Origin: Phycisphaerae bacterium
GTDB taxonomy: Bacteria > Planctomycetota > Phycisphaerae > UBA1845 > Fen-1342
DNA: 64,000 nucleotides
Assembly: GCA_030428945.1 (NCBI GenBank)
Contig: JAUIEC010000002.1
Coordinates: forward strand, 124,001 to 188,000
Direction of reading: 5' to 3'
The notes under the pieces are model-generated. The model was not told where the DNA came from and made no database searches. It saw only the letters and a program-made list of their open reading frames with translations. This document shows positions 16,221 to 25,400 of this stretch, piece by piece (position 1 is the first letter of the stretch; the number at the start of each line of letters is the position of its first letter). Made by a program: the position numbers and the translations under genes.

Positions 16221-18110
16221 TTGAGTGCTACACCAGGTGGACGCCAGACCGTTCACGAGCAGGTCGTCGAAATCGTCAGTGATTCCGGCGAGGGTGCGCA
16301 GAAAGCGGGGCAGACCTTCGGCGCGATCTGTGCCAAGATGCGCCGCGGCGTCTGGACCGTCGAGATCATTCCGGCCGAAATCAAGCCACCGGGGCGCTCG
16401 CGGGCGGGAGCCAGCGGCAACCGGATTCGCATCGGGAGCCACCGGATCACCAACATGGGTGATCAGGCCGACCTGGTGGTGGCTTTCAACGAGCAGGTCC
16501 TGTACGGACGGATCGATGCGGGCGCCTACCGGGACGGCACGGTCGTTCTGCTGGACGACCGCTGGAAGGCCGACCCCGATGCCCGGATCCGCGAGGCCTT
16601 CGAGGCGGCCCGCCACGATTTCGAAGAGCGCGGACTGGTCGTGCACGAACTTCCGATCCACGAGGCCTGCGCCGCGCTGCTGCCCGACCCGCGCCTCGGG
16701 AAGAACATGTTCGTGCTCGGCATGCTCTGCGAAATCTACGATTGCGATGACGCGATCGCCATGCACGAGATCGCGGCCGTCTTCCGGCACAAGGGCGACA
16801 AGATCGTCGAGGTCAACCAGGCCCTCTACCAGCGCGGCCGTGCCTTCGTCAGCGAGCACCTGCCCTTCCGGTTCGAAGTGCCACCCATGCCCGAGTGCGG
16901 GCCGCAACTCGTGCTGAACGGCAACCAGGCCCTCGCGCTGGGCGTGATGGCGGCCGGCATCGACGTGGTCTCGATGTACCCGATCACGCCGGCCACGTCC
17001 GCGTCGCACTACCTCTCGGGCGCGATCCACAAGGTGGGCGGGGTCGTGCACCAGGCCGAGGACGAGATCGCGGCCATCGGCTTCGCGCTCGGCTGCTCGT
17101 ACGCCGGCAAGACGGCCTGCACGATCACTTCGGGGCCGGGGCTGGCGCTGAAGACCGAGTTCATCGGGCTGGCGGTGATGGCGGAATTGCCGCTGGTGAT
17201 CGTCGATGTGCAGCGGGGCGGTCCGTCGACGGGACTGCCGACCAAGGTCGAACAGAGCGATCTGCTGGCGACGCTGTTCGCCTCGCCCGGGGATGCGCCC
17301 AAGATCGTGATCGCGGCCGCGACGATCGAGGAATGCCTGCAATACGTGGTGATGGCGCGACGGCTGGCGGAGTCGTTCCGCGGGCCCGTCGTTCTGTTGA
17401 CCGACGCCAACCTCGCGACCGGCGTCCAGCCGATTCCGCGGCCGGACGTGAACGAGGCCTGGTTCGCGTCTCCGGTGGACCAGTCGCCGTGGCCGGAGGA
17501 TGTCGAGCCGTACGACTGGGACGAGGAGACCGGGTTGTCGGCCCGCCCGATCCCGGGGCAGGTCGGCGGGGAGTACGTGCTGACGGGGCTGACGCACACG
17601 CGTTCGAGCCGGGTGGCCTACGATCCGCATTCGCAGCAACTGGGTTGCCAGATGCGGAGCCGGAAACTGGCGGCCCTGCAGGCGACGCTGAAGCCGCCGA
17701 CGGTGCATGGCGATGCGGAAGGCGACCTGCTGGTGGTCGGTTGGGGTTCGACCCTGGGGGCGATCGAGGAGGCCGTCGACCGGATGCGGGCCGATGGCGT
17801 CCGGGTGTCGTCGTGCCACCTGCGGTTCCTGTCGCCGCTGGAGCCGGGGCTGGTGGACATCTTCCGCCGGTTCCGTCGGGTGATGACGGTCGAGATCAAC
17901 TACAGCGACCCGCCGGAAGGGTTCCGGCCGGGGATGGCGGGGCGTCCGGCGCAACTGGCGATGCTGCTGCGCGGGGCGACCCTGATGCCGATTGATTACT
18001 GGTCAGTGGTTCCCGGTCAGCCGATCACGGCCGGGCAGATTGAGCGGGCGGTCCGGCAGCGGCTCGCGGCTTCGGGGACAACGACGAGGAACGATGCATG
18101 TTCGGCCTGA
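16221..18110 (+). CDS. korA: 2-oxoacid:ferredoxin oxidoreductase, fused gamma-alpha subunit
   Basis: Large subunit of a two-subunit 2-oxoacid:acceptor oxidoreductase, which decarboxylates a 2-oxoacid with CoA and reduces ferredoxin. The 629 residues show the gamma domain first (about 10-190; SHRITNMGDQADLVVAFNEQ). The pyrimidine-binding alpha domain follows (about 225-400; YPITPATSASHYLSGAI, HQAEDEIAAIGFALGCSYAG, TSGPGLALKTE). Last comes the transketolase-C-like domain II (about 495-625; VVGWGSTLGAIEEAVDRM). This gamma-alpha order is typical of KorA and related enzymes. The start is a TTG at 16221 with GGAGG upstream at longer than ideal spacing; no ATG near the family start exists. The downstream beta gene overlaps by 13 bases. 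2-oxoglutarate is the likely substrate, but other 2-oxoacids are not excluded. Confidence 0.9.
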   Translation: MSATPGGRQTVHEQVVEIVSDSGEGAQKAGQTFGAICAKMRRGVWTVEIIPAEIKPPGRSRAGASGNRIRIGSHRITNMGDQADLVVAFNEQVLYGRIDAGAYRDGTVVLLDDRWKADPDARIREAFEAARHDFEERGLVVHELPIHEACAALLPDPRLGKNMFVLGMLCEIYDCDDAIAMHEIAAVFRHKGDKIVEVNQALYQRGRAFVSEHLPFRFEVPPMPECGPQLVLNGNQALALGVMAAGIDVVSMYPITPATSASHYLSGAIHKVGGVVHQAEDEIAAIGFALGCSYAGKTACTITSGPGLALKTEFIGLAVMAELPLVIVDVQRGGPSTGLPTKVEQSDLLATLFASPGDAPKIVIAAATIEECLQYVVMARRLAESFRGPVVLLTDANLATGVQPIPRPDVNEAWFASPVDQSPWPEDVEPYDWDEETGLSARPIPGQVGGEYVLTGLTHTRSSRVAYDPHSQQLGCQMRSRKLAALQATLKPPTVHGDAEGDLLVVGWGSTLGAIEEAVDRMRADGVRVSSCHLRFLSPLEPGLVDIFRRFRRVMTVEINYSDPPEGFRPGMAGRPAQLAMLLRGATLMPIDYWSVVPGQPITAGQIERAVRQRLAASGTTTRNDACSA

Positions 18111-19051
18111 AATCGGACTGGTCGCTGGAAGTACTGCCACGGTACTTCACGCTGGAGGACTACCAGGGTGCGGAGGCTCGCTGGTGTCCGGGCTGTGGTG
18201 ACCATGGTGTGCTGGCGGCGGTTCACCGGATCTGTCGCGACGAGCAGCTTGAACCGGAGCGGACCGTGTGCGTCTCGGGGATCGGCTGTTCGAGCCGGTT
18301 TCCGCACTACATGCGGACGTACGGGTTTCACGGTCTGCACGGGCGGGCGCTGCCGGTCGCGTGCGGGATCAAGGCCCGGCGTCCGGACCTGCACATCTGG
18401 GTTGCGACCGGGGACGGTGACTGCTGTTCGATCGGCGCGGCGCACTGGCTGCACGCGATCCGGTACAACATGAACATGGTGGTGATGCTCTTCGACAACA
18501 ATGTCTACGGGCTCACCAAGAAGCAGACTTCGCCGACCTCGCGTCCGGGACTGAAGACCAACACGCACCCCTTCGGGGCCTGGCTGCCACCGCTGAATCC
18601 GATCGCGGCGACGCTCGGGTTTCCGAATGTCTCGTTCGTGGCGGGAACGGTCGACTGGAATCCGCCGCACGTGCATGCCACGCTGCAGGCGGCGTTCCGG
18701 CACAAGGGGCTCAGCTTCGTGCACATCGCCCAGCGCTGTCCGCAGTACACGCCCGGGGTCTTCGCCGAGACGCAGCGTGACCCGTCGCTGCTGAAACTGC
18801 TGACACATGAGCGCGGCATCAGCCTCGACCCGGCGCTCGCCAAGCTGCTGCCGAACTCGGTCACGCATGATCCGTCCGACCACAGCGCAGCGCTGCAACT
18901 GGCGCAGGAGGAAGGCGTGCTGCCGATCGGGCTGTTCTTCCAGGACGAGAGTCGCCCTCGCTACGACGACTACATCGGGCGCGGCCTGGACATGACGATC
19001 GACGAGAAGCTGGGGGCGCTGCAGGCCGAGCTTGATCGCTTCGCGGTCTAG
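18098..19051 (+). CDS. korB: 2-oxoacid:ferredoxin oxidoreductase, beta (TPP) subunit
   Basis: The thiamine-diphosphate subunit, 317 residues, partner of the preceding KorA. WCPGCGDHG (Cys30, Cys33) and SGIGCSSR supply [4Fe-4S] ligands, with a further Cys in LPVACGIK. The TPP site is GDGDCCSIGAAHWLHAI followed by LFDNNVYGLTKKQ, with the metal-binding GDGD..N pattern complete. TSRPGLKTNTHPFGAW and HIAQRCPQYTPG are typical of the family. The ATG at 18098 follows GAGGA and overlaps korA by 13 bases. There is no separate ferredoxin-type delta subunit; the next gene ends in a ferredoxin domain and could serve as electron exit (inference). Confidence 0.92.
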   Translation: MFGLKSDWSLEVLPRYFTLEDYQGAEARWCPGCGDHGVLAAVHRICRDEQLEPERTVCVSGIGCSSRFPHYMRTYGFHGLHGRALPVACGIKARRPDLHIWVATGDGDCCSIGAAHWLHAIRYNMNMVVMLFDNNVYGLTKKQTSPTSRPGLKTNTHPFGAWLPPLNPIAATLGFPNVSFVAGTVDWNPPHVHATLQAAFRHKGLSFVHIAQRCPQYTPGVFAETQRDPSLLKLLTHERGISLDPALAKLLPNSVTHDPSDHSAALQLAQEEGVLPIGLFFQDESRPRYDDYIGRGLDMTIDEKLGALQAELDRFAV

Positions 19052-19061
19052 GAAGGTACCG

Positions 19062-21569
19062 ATGAACGCCGAGCACTCTGAGACAGCCACCGACGCACAG
19101 GCGCCGACCGCCACCCCGGCACCGCTCCGCCTTCCGGCCGAGGGTCGGTCCGACGGGGCGCACGATGCCGAGGCGGTCGCGTTGCGGACGTTCTTTCACG
19201 GCGGGGAAGGGGCCGACCTGGAACCGCCGGGCGGCGACTGGCTGCCGGCCGCCCTGCACCCGTATCGCAACCCCGAGGCGATTCGGACCGACTACCCGTT
19301 GTTTCTCCGGGCCGGCGATCCGTCCGAGGGCGAGAAGGACTGCCAGCCGCTGTCGTCGCTGCTGCGGCAGACGCTGGCGGAACTGGCGCCGGGCGACGAG
19401 GACGGCCGGATCCTGAAGGACAACCTGCCGCGGCTGGAACAGTGCCTGCGGCGCTCGCTCGGCGAGGCGCCGCTGCCGCGCGGGCTGGCCGAGATCCTGC
19501 CCGATGCCGCGGCGGCCATGCAGGAGGAACTTGCCCTGCGGGATGCGGCCGCCGCCCGGCTCGCGGAGGACCTCGAGCGGCTGATGCAGGCGGTTCCCGA
19601 GGGCCAACTCCTCGCCCTGACCGAGGCGACCGCCCTGAACCTGCTACTGTACACGGCCGATGGGCGGGTGCAGCGCAGCCACCTGGCGTTACGTCACACC
19701 TGCACCGAAGCGGTCCGGCACCTGCGCGACCTGCTGCGGGTTGAGCACGCCCGCGAGGAACGCGGTCACATCGAGGGCGCAGCGACCACGCTGTTCGATC
19801 CCGCGGCGCTCGAGCAGGTGCTCAAACCGGTCCGCGGGACGCCGAAGTCCGATCCCGCCCGTTGCGAGCGGATCGATGCCCTGATCGCCACGCTCACCCG
19901 GTTTCTCGAAGCACCCGCACCGCCCTCAGCATATGTCGTCCACACCGGGGCGCTGCCGGAGGACTGGCGGACGCCCAACGCCCACTGGCATCCCTCCGAT
20001 CCCGCCGACCTGTGCGAGACGCTGGTGCAGGTCTTCGACCAGATGGCCGCACCCTACGCCGCGCTGTTCGCGGCCCTGCGGCTGGCACGTCTGGAACTGC
20101 TCGGGCGCTACGACGCGACCCGCCACGCGCCCGCGGCCGCGGCCCTCACCTGGGAGTCGTTCAGCCGGGAGGAACTGCTGGCCCTGCCGGTGGTCCTGGC
20201 CTGGACGCCGGCGGCCGACGTGGTCCGACTGAGCCTGACGCGCGTGTCGAGCCTGCTGCGCAGCGGTCGGCCGGTGCAACTGCTGCTGACGGTGCAGCCG
20301 CACCTCGACCCGGCCGCGTCGAACGAGCCGGAGGCGACGGCCCGCTACCGTTTCGAGCCGGCCTACCTGGGCATCAGCCAGCGGGAGGTGCTGGTGCACC
20401 AGACGTCGGCGGCCCGACCCGAGCACCTGCTGGACGGCTATCGGATGAGCCTGGGCGCGACGCGGGCGGGACTGCACGTGATCGCCAGCGGCCTGGCGGA
20501 TGAAGCCGCCCGCAGGACGGGACCGTGGCTGCAGGCCGGGGCCGCGCTCGAAGGTCGGGCGCACCCGCTGCTGCACTACAACCCGGAAGCCGGGACCACC
20601 TGGATGCGGCGCTTCGACATCGGCGGCAATCCCGAGGCCGACGACGACTGGCCGCGGACAACGCTCACCTGCCGGAGTGCGGATGACCACGAACACAGCC
20701 TGGAGGTGCGTTTCACGTTCGCGGACTTTGCCCTGCTGGAGCCGGCGCTGCGCGAACACTTCCGGGTGGTGGACTCGACACGGAACGCGGATCACCTGAT
20801 TCCGCTGGCGGACTACCTCGAGCGACCGGCCGACGAGATGCACGACGAACTGCCGATGATCTGGGCGGCCGCCCCGGACGGGCAGTTGTATCGACTGGTG
20901 CTGAGCCAGTCGCTGGTGCACCTTTGCCGGGACCGGCTGAATTACTGGCGAACGATCCAGGAACTGGCCGGGGTGCGGAACGAGCACGTCCGCGAAGCAC
21001 TCGCCCAGGAGCGTGCCCGGCTCGAACAGGAGTTCGCCGCACAGCGGGCCGCCCTGCTGGAGGAGCATGCGGCCGAGGTGCAGCATGTCCGCGACACGAC
21101 GGCCCGCGAGGCACTCGAGCGACTGGCCGCGCGGCTGGTGGACCCGGCCGGGTTCGCGGCCCCTCCACCGTCGGTCGAGAGGACGTCGCCGGTGGCCGAC
21201 GGCGGAACCGAGGTGCCGACGGCGGAGCGCCCGCCCGCGCCGGCGAAGGAGGCCAAAGCCGTCGAGCCCGAATCGTCGGTGCCGGAAGCCGCGGAGGCGG
21301 CGGAGGAACTGGAAGAGCTCGAACCGTGGATCACCTCGGCGCTGTGCACGTCATGCAACGACTGCATCAATCTGAATCCGCAGTTGTTCGTCTACAACGC
21401 CAACAAGCAGGCGATCATCGGCGACCCGACGGCCGGCACGTTCGAGCAACTGGTCGTGGCGGCCGAGAAATGCCCGGCCCGCTGCATCCACCCGGGACTG
21501 CCCGGTGATCCGGCCGAAGCGACGCCGGAGCTGATTGCACGGGCGCAGGCGTTCAACGGCGCCGGTTAG
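19062..21569 (+). CDS. Large protein with C-terminal ferredoxin domain, related to PFOR-like proteins
   Basis: An 835-residue protein of unassigned function, 10 bases after korB. Residues about 745-820 form a ferredoxin-like domain: ALCTSCNDCINLNPQLFVYN, with Cys762, 765 and 768, then AAEKCPARCIHPG with Cys804 and 808. A coiled coil rich in Glu, Arg and Ala covers about 625-700, followed by an acidic Pro/Glu linker. The block HPLLHYNPEAGTTWMRRFD near residue 500, then GNPEADDDWP, aligns with FPLFRYEPGG...ATEDWP in the 1494-residue protein encoded at 22425. The two are therefore related, this one lacking the PFOR N-terminal domains. No TPP motif is visible. ATG 19062 follows GGAAGG. A role as electron relay or scaffold between KorAB and Rnf is inference. 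Confidence 0.72.
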   Translation: MNAEHSETATDAQAPTATPAPLRLPAEGRSDGAHDAEAVALRTFFHGGEGADLEPPGGDWLPAALHPYRNPEAIRTDYPLFLRAGDPSEGEKDCQPLSSLLRQTLAELAPGDEDGRILKDNLPRLEQCLRRSLGEAPLPRGLAEILPDAAAAMQEELALRDAAAARLAEDLERLMQAVPEGQLLALTEATALNLLLYTADGRVQRSHLALRHTCTEAVRHLRDLLRVEHAREERGHIEGAATTLFDPAALEQVLKPVRGTPKSDPARCERIDALIATLTRFLEAPAPPSAYVVHTGALPEDWRTPNAHWHPSDPADLCETLVQVFDQMAAPYAALFAALRLARLELLGRYDATRHAPAAAALTWESFSREELLALPVVLAWTPAADVVRLSLTRVSSLLRSGRPVQLLLTVQPHLDPAASNEPEATARYRFEPAYLGISQREVLVHQTSAARPEHLLDGYRMSLGATRAGLHVIASGLADEAARRTGPWLQAGAALEGRAHPLLHYNPEAGTTWMRRFDIGGNPEADDDWPRTTLTCRSADDHEHSLEVRFTFADFALLEPALREHFRVVDSTRNADHLIPLADYLERPADEMHDELPMIWAAAPDGQLYRLVLSQSLVHLCRDRLNYWRTIQELAGVRNEHVREALAQERARLEQEFAAQRAALLEEHAAEVQHVRDTTAREALERLAARLVDPAGFAAPPPSVERTSPVADGGTEVPTAERPPAPAKEAKAVEPESSVPEAAEAAEELEELEPWITSALCTSCNDCINLNPQLFVYNANKQAIIGDPTAGTFEQLVVAAEKCPARCIHPGLPGDPAEATPELIARAQAFNGAG

Positions 21570-21580
21570 GAGCGGATCGG

Positions 21581-22432
21581 GTGCAGGAACTGGCCACGGC
21601 GACCGTGATCATGGGAGGCCTGGGGGCGTTCTTTGGTATCGGGCTGGCCGTGGCGCATCGCTTTCTGCGCGTGGCCGAGGATCCGCGCCTCGAAGTCGTC
21701 TGTGACCAGTTGCCCGGATCCAACTGCGGTGCGTGCGGGCAGGCGGGTTGTCGGGCGTTTGCCGAGACGCTGCTGCAGGGGGTCAACAAGCCGAGTCGCT
21801 GTTCGGTTGCGAGCCCGGACATCGTCGAGGCGATCGCTGCGTTCCTGGGCGTGGATCCGGGACGCGAGGAGCGTCGGGTGGCCCGGCTGCACTGCGCGGG
21901 CGGACTGGGCGCGGCGCGGCAGGTCGCGGCCTACGAGGGCTACGCCAGTTGCAGCGCTGCGCACCTGGTCGGAGGCGGCGGCAAAGGCTGCGCGTGGGGC
22001 TGCCTGGGGCTGGCCGACTGCGACCATGCCTGCGACTTCGACGCGATCACGATGAACGCCGAGCGACTGCCGGTCGTCAACGTCGACACGTGCACCGCCT
22101 GCGGAGACTGCGTGACGGCCTGTCCGCGCGACCTGTTTGAGATCCTGCCGATCGGGCACGCACTGCTGGTGCAGTGCAAGGCGCCGCTGGAGGGCGAAGC
22201 CGCCCGGGCTGTCTGCCGGGTCGCCTGCGATGGATGCGGTCGCTGCGCGGCCGATGCCGCCCCCGGGCTGATCCGGATGGATAACAACCTGCCGATCGTG
22301 GACTATTCGGCCGGCGGGCCCGCCCGGGCGAACGCCACGCACCGTTGTCCGACCGGCGCGATTCGCTGGGTGCCGGGGGGGCAGTTCGAAGCGGCGCCGG
22401 CACCGACACTGACAGGAGATCACCTTGACTAG
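21581..22432 (+). CDS. rnfB: Rnf complex subunit RnfB (Fe-S electron-entry subunit)
   Basis: RnfB accepts electrons from reduced ferredoxin and passes them into the ion-translocating Rnf complex. The 283-residue protein has one N-terminal helix (ATATVIMGGLGAFFGIGLAV). The Fe-S domain follows (LPGSNCGACGQAGCRAFAE, with a fourth Cys in PSRCS). Cluster-binding segments come next: CAWGCLGLADCDHACDF, VDTCTACGDCVTACPRDLFEI, and a last CDGCGRC...HRCPTGAIRW set. This matches the length and layout of anaerobe-type RnfB. The GTG start at 21581 follows AGGAG. The stop overlaps the next gene by 8 bases. RnfB normally abuts rnfA or rnfC; here a 4.5-kb PFOR-like gene separates it from rnfC. Confidence 0.93.
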   Translation: MQELATATVIMGGLGAFFGIGLAVAHRFLRVAEDPRLEVVCDQLPGSNCGACGQAGCRAFAETLLQGVNKPSRCSVASPDIVEAIAAFLGVDPGREERRVARLHCAGGLGAARQVAAYEGYASCSAAHLVGGGGKGCAWGCLGLADCDHACDFDAITMNAERLPVVNVDTCTACGDCVTACPRDLFEILPIGHALLVQCKAPLEGEAARAVCRVACDGCGRCAADAAPGLIRMDNNLPIVDYSAGGPARANATHRCPTGAIRWVPGGQFEAAPAPTLTGDHLD

Positions 22433-25400
22433 CTTCGCGTCCGCGTCACGGCAACTGCTGCATCGTCTGCTGGGCGGGCGGCCGTCGGTCCCGCCGGCGG
22501 ATGGCCGGGTGATCGTGCGTGACGGCGTGACGGCGGTCAGCATGCTGGAAGCACGCATCTGCGAGGCGACGGCGGGCGGCGCGTGGGGCGAACCCGATCC
22601 TGCGGAAACCACGGAGTGGGCCCAGAGCAGCCTGGACACGCAGACGGTTCGGGCATCGCTGGCGGCGGCGATCGGACTGGCCGCGTCAGGCCAGCGGGCG
22701 TGCGCCTTCCTGGATGGTCCCGAGGTGGCGGCGAGCGGTGACCTCCTGGCGCAGGCGGCGGGCCAGCGCGTTCCGCTGGTGGCACACGTGGCCGCGCAGG
22801 CGATGACCCGTCACGGGCGTTCGGCCGGGCACGGGCACGAGGCGCTGCACGCGATCGCGGACAGCGGTTGCGTGATCCTGATCGCCGGCAGCGTGCAGGA
22901 AGCGATCGACCTGGGCGTGATCGGCCGGATGGTGGCCGAGCGGGCCCTCGTCCCGGTGGTGATCGCGCAGGACCGCTGGCGGACCGCTTTCGCGCCGCAG
23001 GACGTGATCGTGCCGGGCGAGGCACTGCTGCACGAACTGCTGGGCGGCCCGGCGGACCGGGACGTGTTCGCGTCGCCGGAACAGCAGATCCTGGAGGGCA
23101 GGACGCGCCGGCGGATCCCGCGGCGTTTTGATCTGGATCATCCGAACATGCTGACGCCGTCCTATGGCGGTACGACGTGGGGGCTGGCCGCGGCGGCGGG
23201 TGAAGTCGCCGCGCGGCGGGCGGTGTCGACGGCGTGGCAGCAGGCCTGCACGCAGTTCGCTGCCCGCACCGGCCGGCAGTACGGTTCGCTGCGGACCGGG
23301 CGCGTCGAGAAGGCCACGGTCGTGCTGGTCGCGCAGGGGGCGGCGGTCGAAACGGCCCTGGCTGTGGCAGAGGCGTGCAGGCATCGCGAGCGGATCGCTG
23401 CCGGCGTGATCGGGGTTCGATCGCTGCGTCCGTTCCCGAGCGAGGAACTCGCGGCGTGCCTGCCGTCGGCGGCTACGGTGGCCGTGCTGGAGAGCGTGTC
23501 CGGGTCGCTCGCGACCGAGGGCCCGTTGCTGCGTGAAGTTCGCGCCGTCGTGGGGCGGGCGGCCGAGAGACGCGACGGTCGGCAGCGCGGACCGCGGTGT
23601 GTCGGTGTGACGCTCGGCCCGGGTGGCGGACCGGTGCGGGCGGCGGACCTGCGGGCTCTGCTGCGCGAACTGGCCGGGACGCCGCGCGCGCATGTCTACC
23701 TGGGACTTCCGTTCGTCCAGGAGACGAGCTACCCGAAGCGGCAGTCGCTGCTGAATGCGCTGCAGCGCGAGGATGCCGATCTGGCGGCGCGGGGGTTGTG
23801 TGCCGCCGAACCCGCCCCGGACGTGCGTCCGCGCGAGGCGCTGACAATCGCGCTGCAACGCCCGCCGACCAGCCGGTATGCGTCGCTTCCGGAGGATAGT
23901 GCCGGCCTGTTGCACGCCCTGCGACCCGGCCGGGTGCGGGTCCGGCCGGCGCAGCCCTGGGACCATGGCGGAGCCGGGGCCCTGGACCTGCTGACGCTGG
24001 GCGACGGCGCGCTGCTGGACCCTGGCGATGATGTGGTCGCGGACATCGGCGTTCTGATTGGCGGGCAGGGCGATGGCGGCATTGCGCTGGCTGATCGACT
24101 GCGCCCCGGCGGCATGCTGGTGTGTGTCGGCGCCGCCCCCGAACGAACACCGGAACTGCACGCCCGCATCCGGGCAAAGGAACTGCTGCTGTTCCATACG
24201 CCGGCGACCGAGGACACGCATGCCGATGACCCGGTCGAGGCCTTGCGCGAGGCGGCCCTCGGCGGGATCGCCGCCATGCTTCGCCAGACGTCGTTCGCCG
24301 ATGTCTCGAAGACCAGGCTCGAGCGGGCCCGCGCGGGACTCGCCCCCGCCGGGAACGATGGTGAACGCCTGGCCGCGTATTGCGCCGAAGCGGCCGACAA
24401 GACCGTGCCGGTCGATGCCGAAGCGCTGCAGCCGGCACCACCGGCCGCGCCGGCCGAGACTCCGGGGATCCTCCGTGACCGCCCGGCGGCTGCATCGGAA
24501 GACCCCCTGGTGCAGTTCTGGAACCACGTCGGGGTCCTCTATCGCGACGGTCGAACGGCCGAACTGACCGCCGACCCGGTGATGGCCGCCGGAAGCGTGC
24601 CGGCCCTGTCCGCCGCGCTGCGCCACGACGCGGCCGCGCCGCAGAAGATCGTCGCCTTCGACGCCGCGCAATGCAGCGGGCACGGCCACCTGTGGAGTTG
24701 CTGCCCGGACGGTTCGGTCACGGCCACGGCGATCGGTCTTCGTCCGCTGCTGAGCGCCGGCATCGCGCAGGCCGGGGTCGACGATCTGCAGCCGCTGGCC
24801 GGCCCGCTGGCCAAGGCCGCGCACGCGGAGGTGACGCGTGGGTCGGGCTGGTCGGGGACGGCGGGAGACCTGTTCCGCGGCGCGCTGGCCGAAGTGGCGC
24901 GGGCCCGCAAGCTGGACGATGCCCGGCGCGAGGCGCTGGCCGCACAACTCGAGGCGGTCCTGTCCCGGATCGGTCCCCTGCGCCTGGCGCGGACCGCTCC
25001 GTTCTTTGACCGCCCCGAGGCCGGCAAGCGTGGCAGTGGGGAACTGCTGGCGCTGGCGGTTGATCCCGACCGGTGTCGCTGCCCGGACCTGCTGCTGCGG
25101 GTCGGACACGGGGGCGGACTGGTTGAAGCGGAGGCGACGCACGAGAACGTGGCCGCCGCCCGCGCGCAGGTGCGCCTGCTGGAGAGTCTGCCGGCCACGT
25201 CGAACGCGACGATCGCACGGGTGGCTGGACAGGCGGAGATTGGCCCGTTGGCCGCGGCCCTGTTGTCGCGGGAGTGTCGGGACGTTCAATCCGGCGGCGA
25301 CTCGGCCGAGCCGGGCAGCGGCGTGGCGCTGGCGCTGCGGCAGGTCCTGGCGTTGACGGAACACAATCTGCACGCGCGTCAGCAGGCGTGGCTGGAGCAG

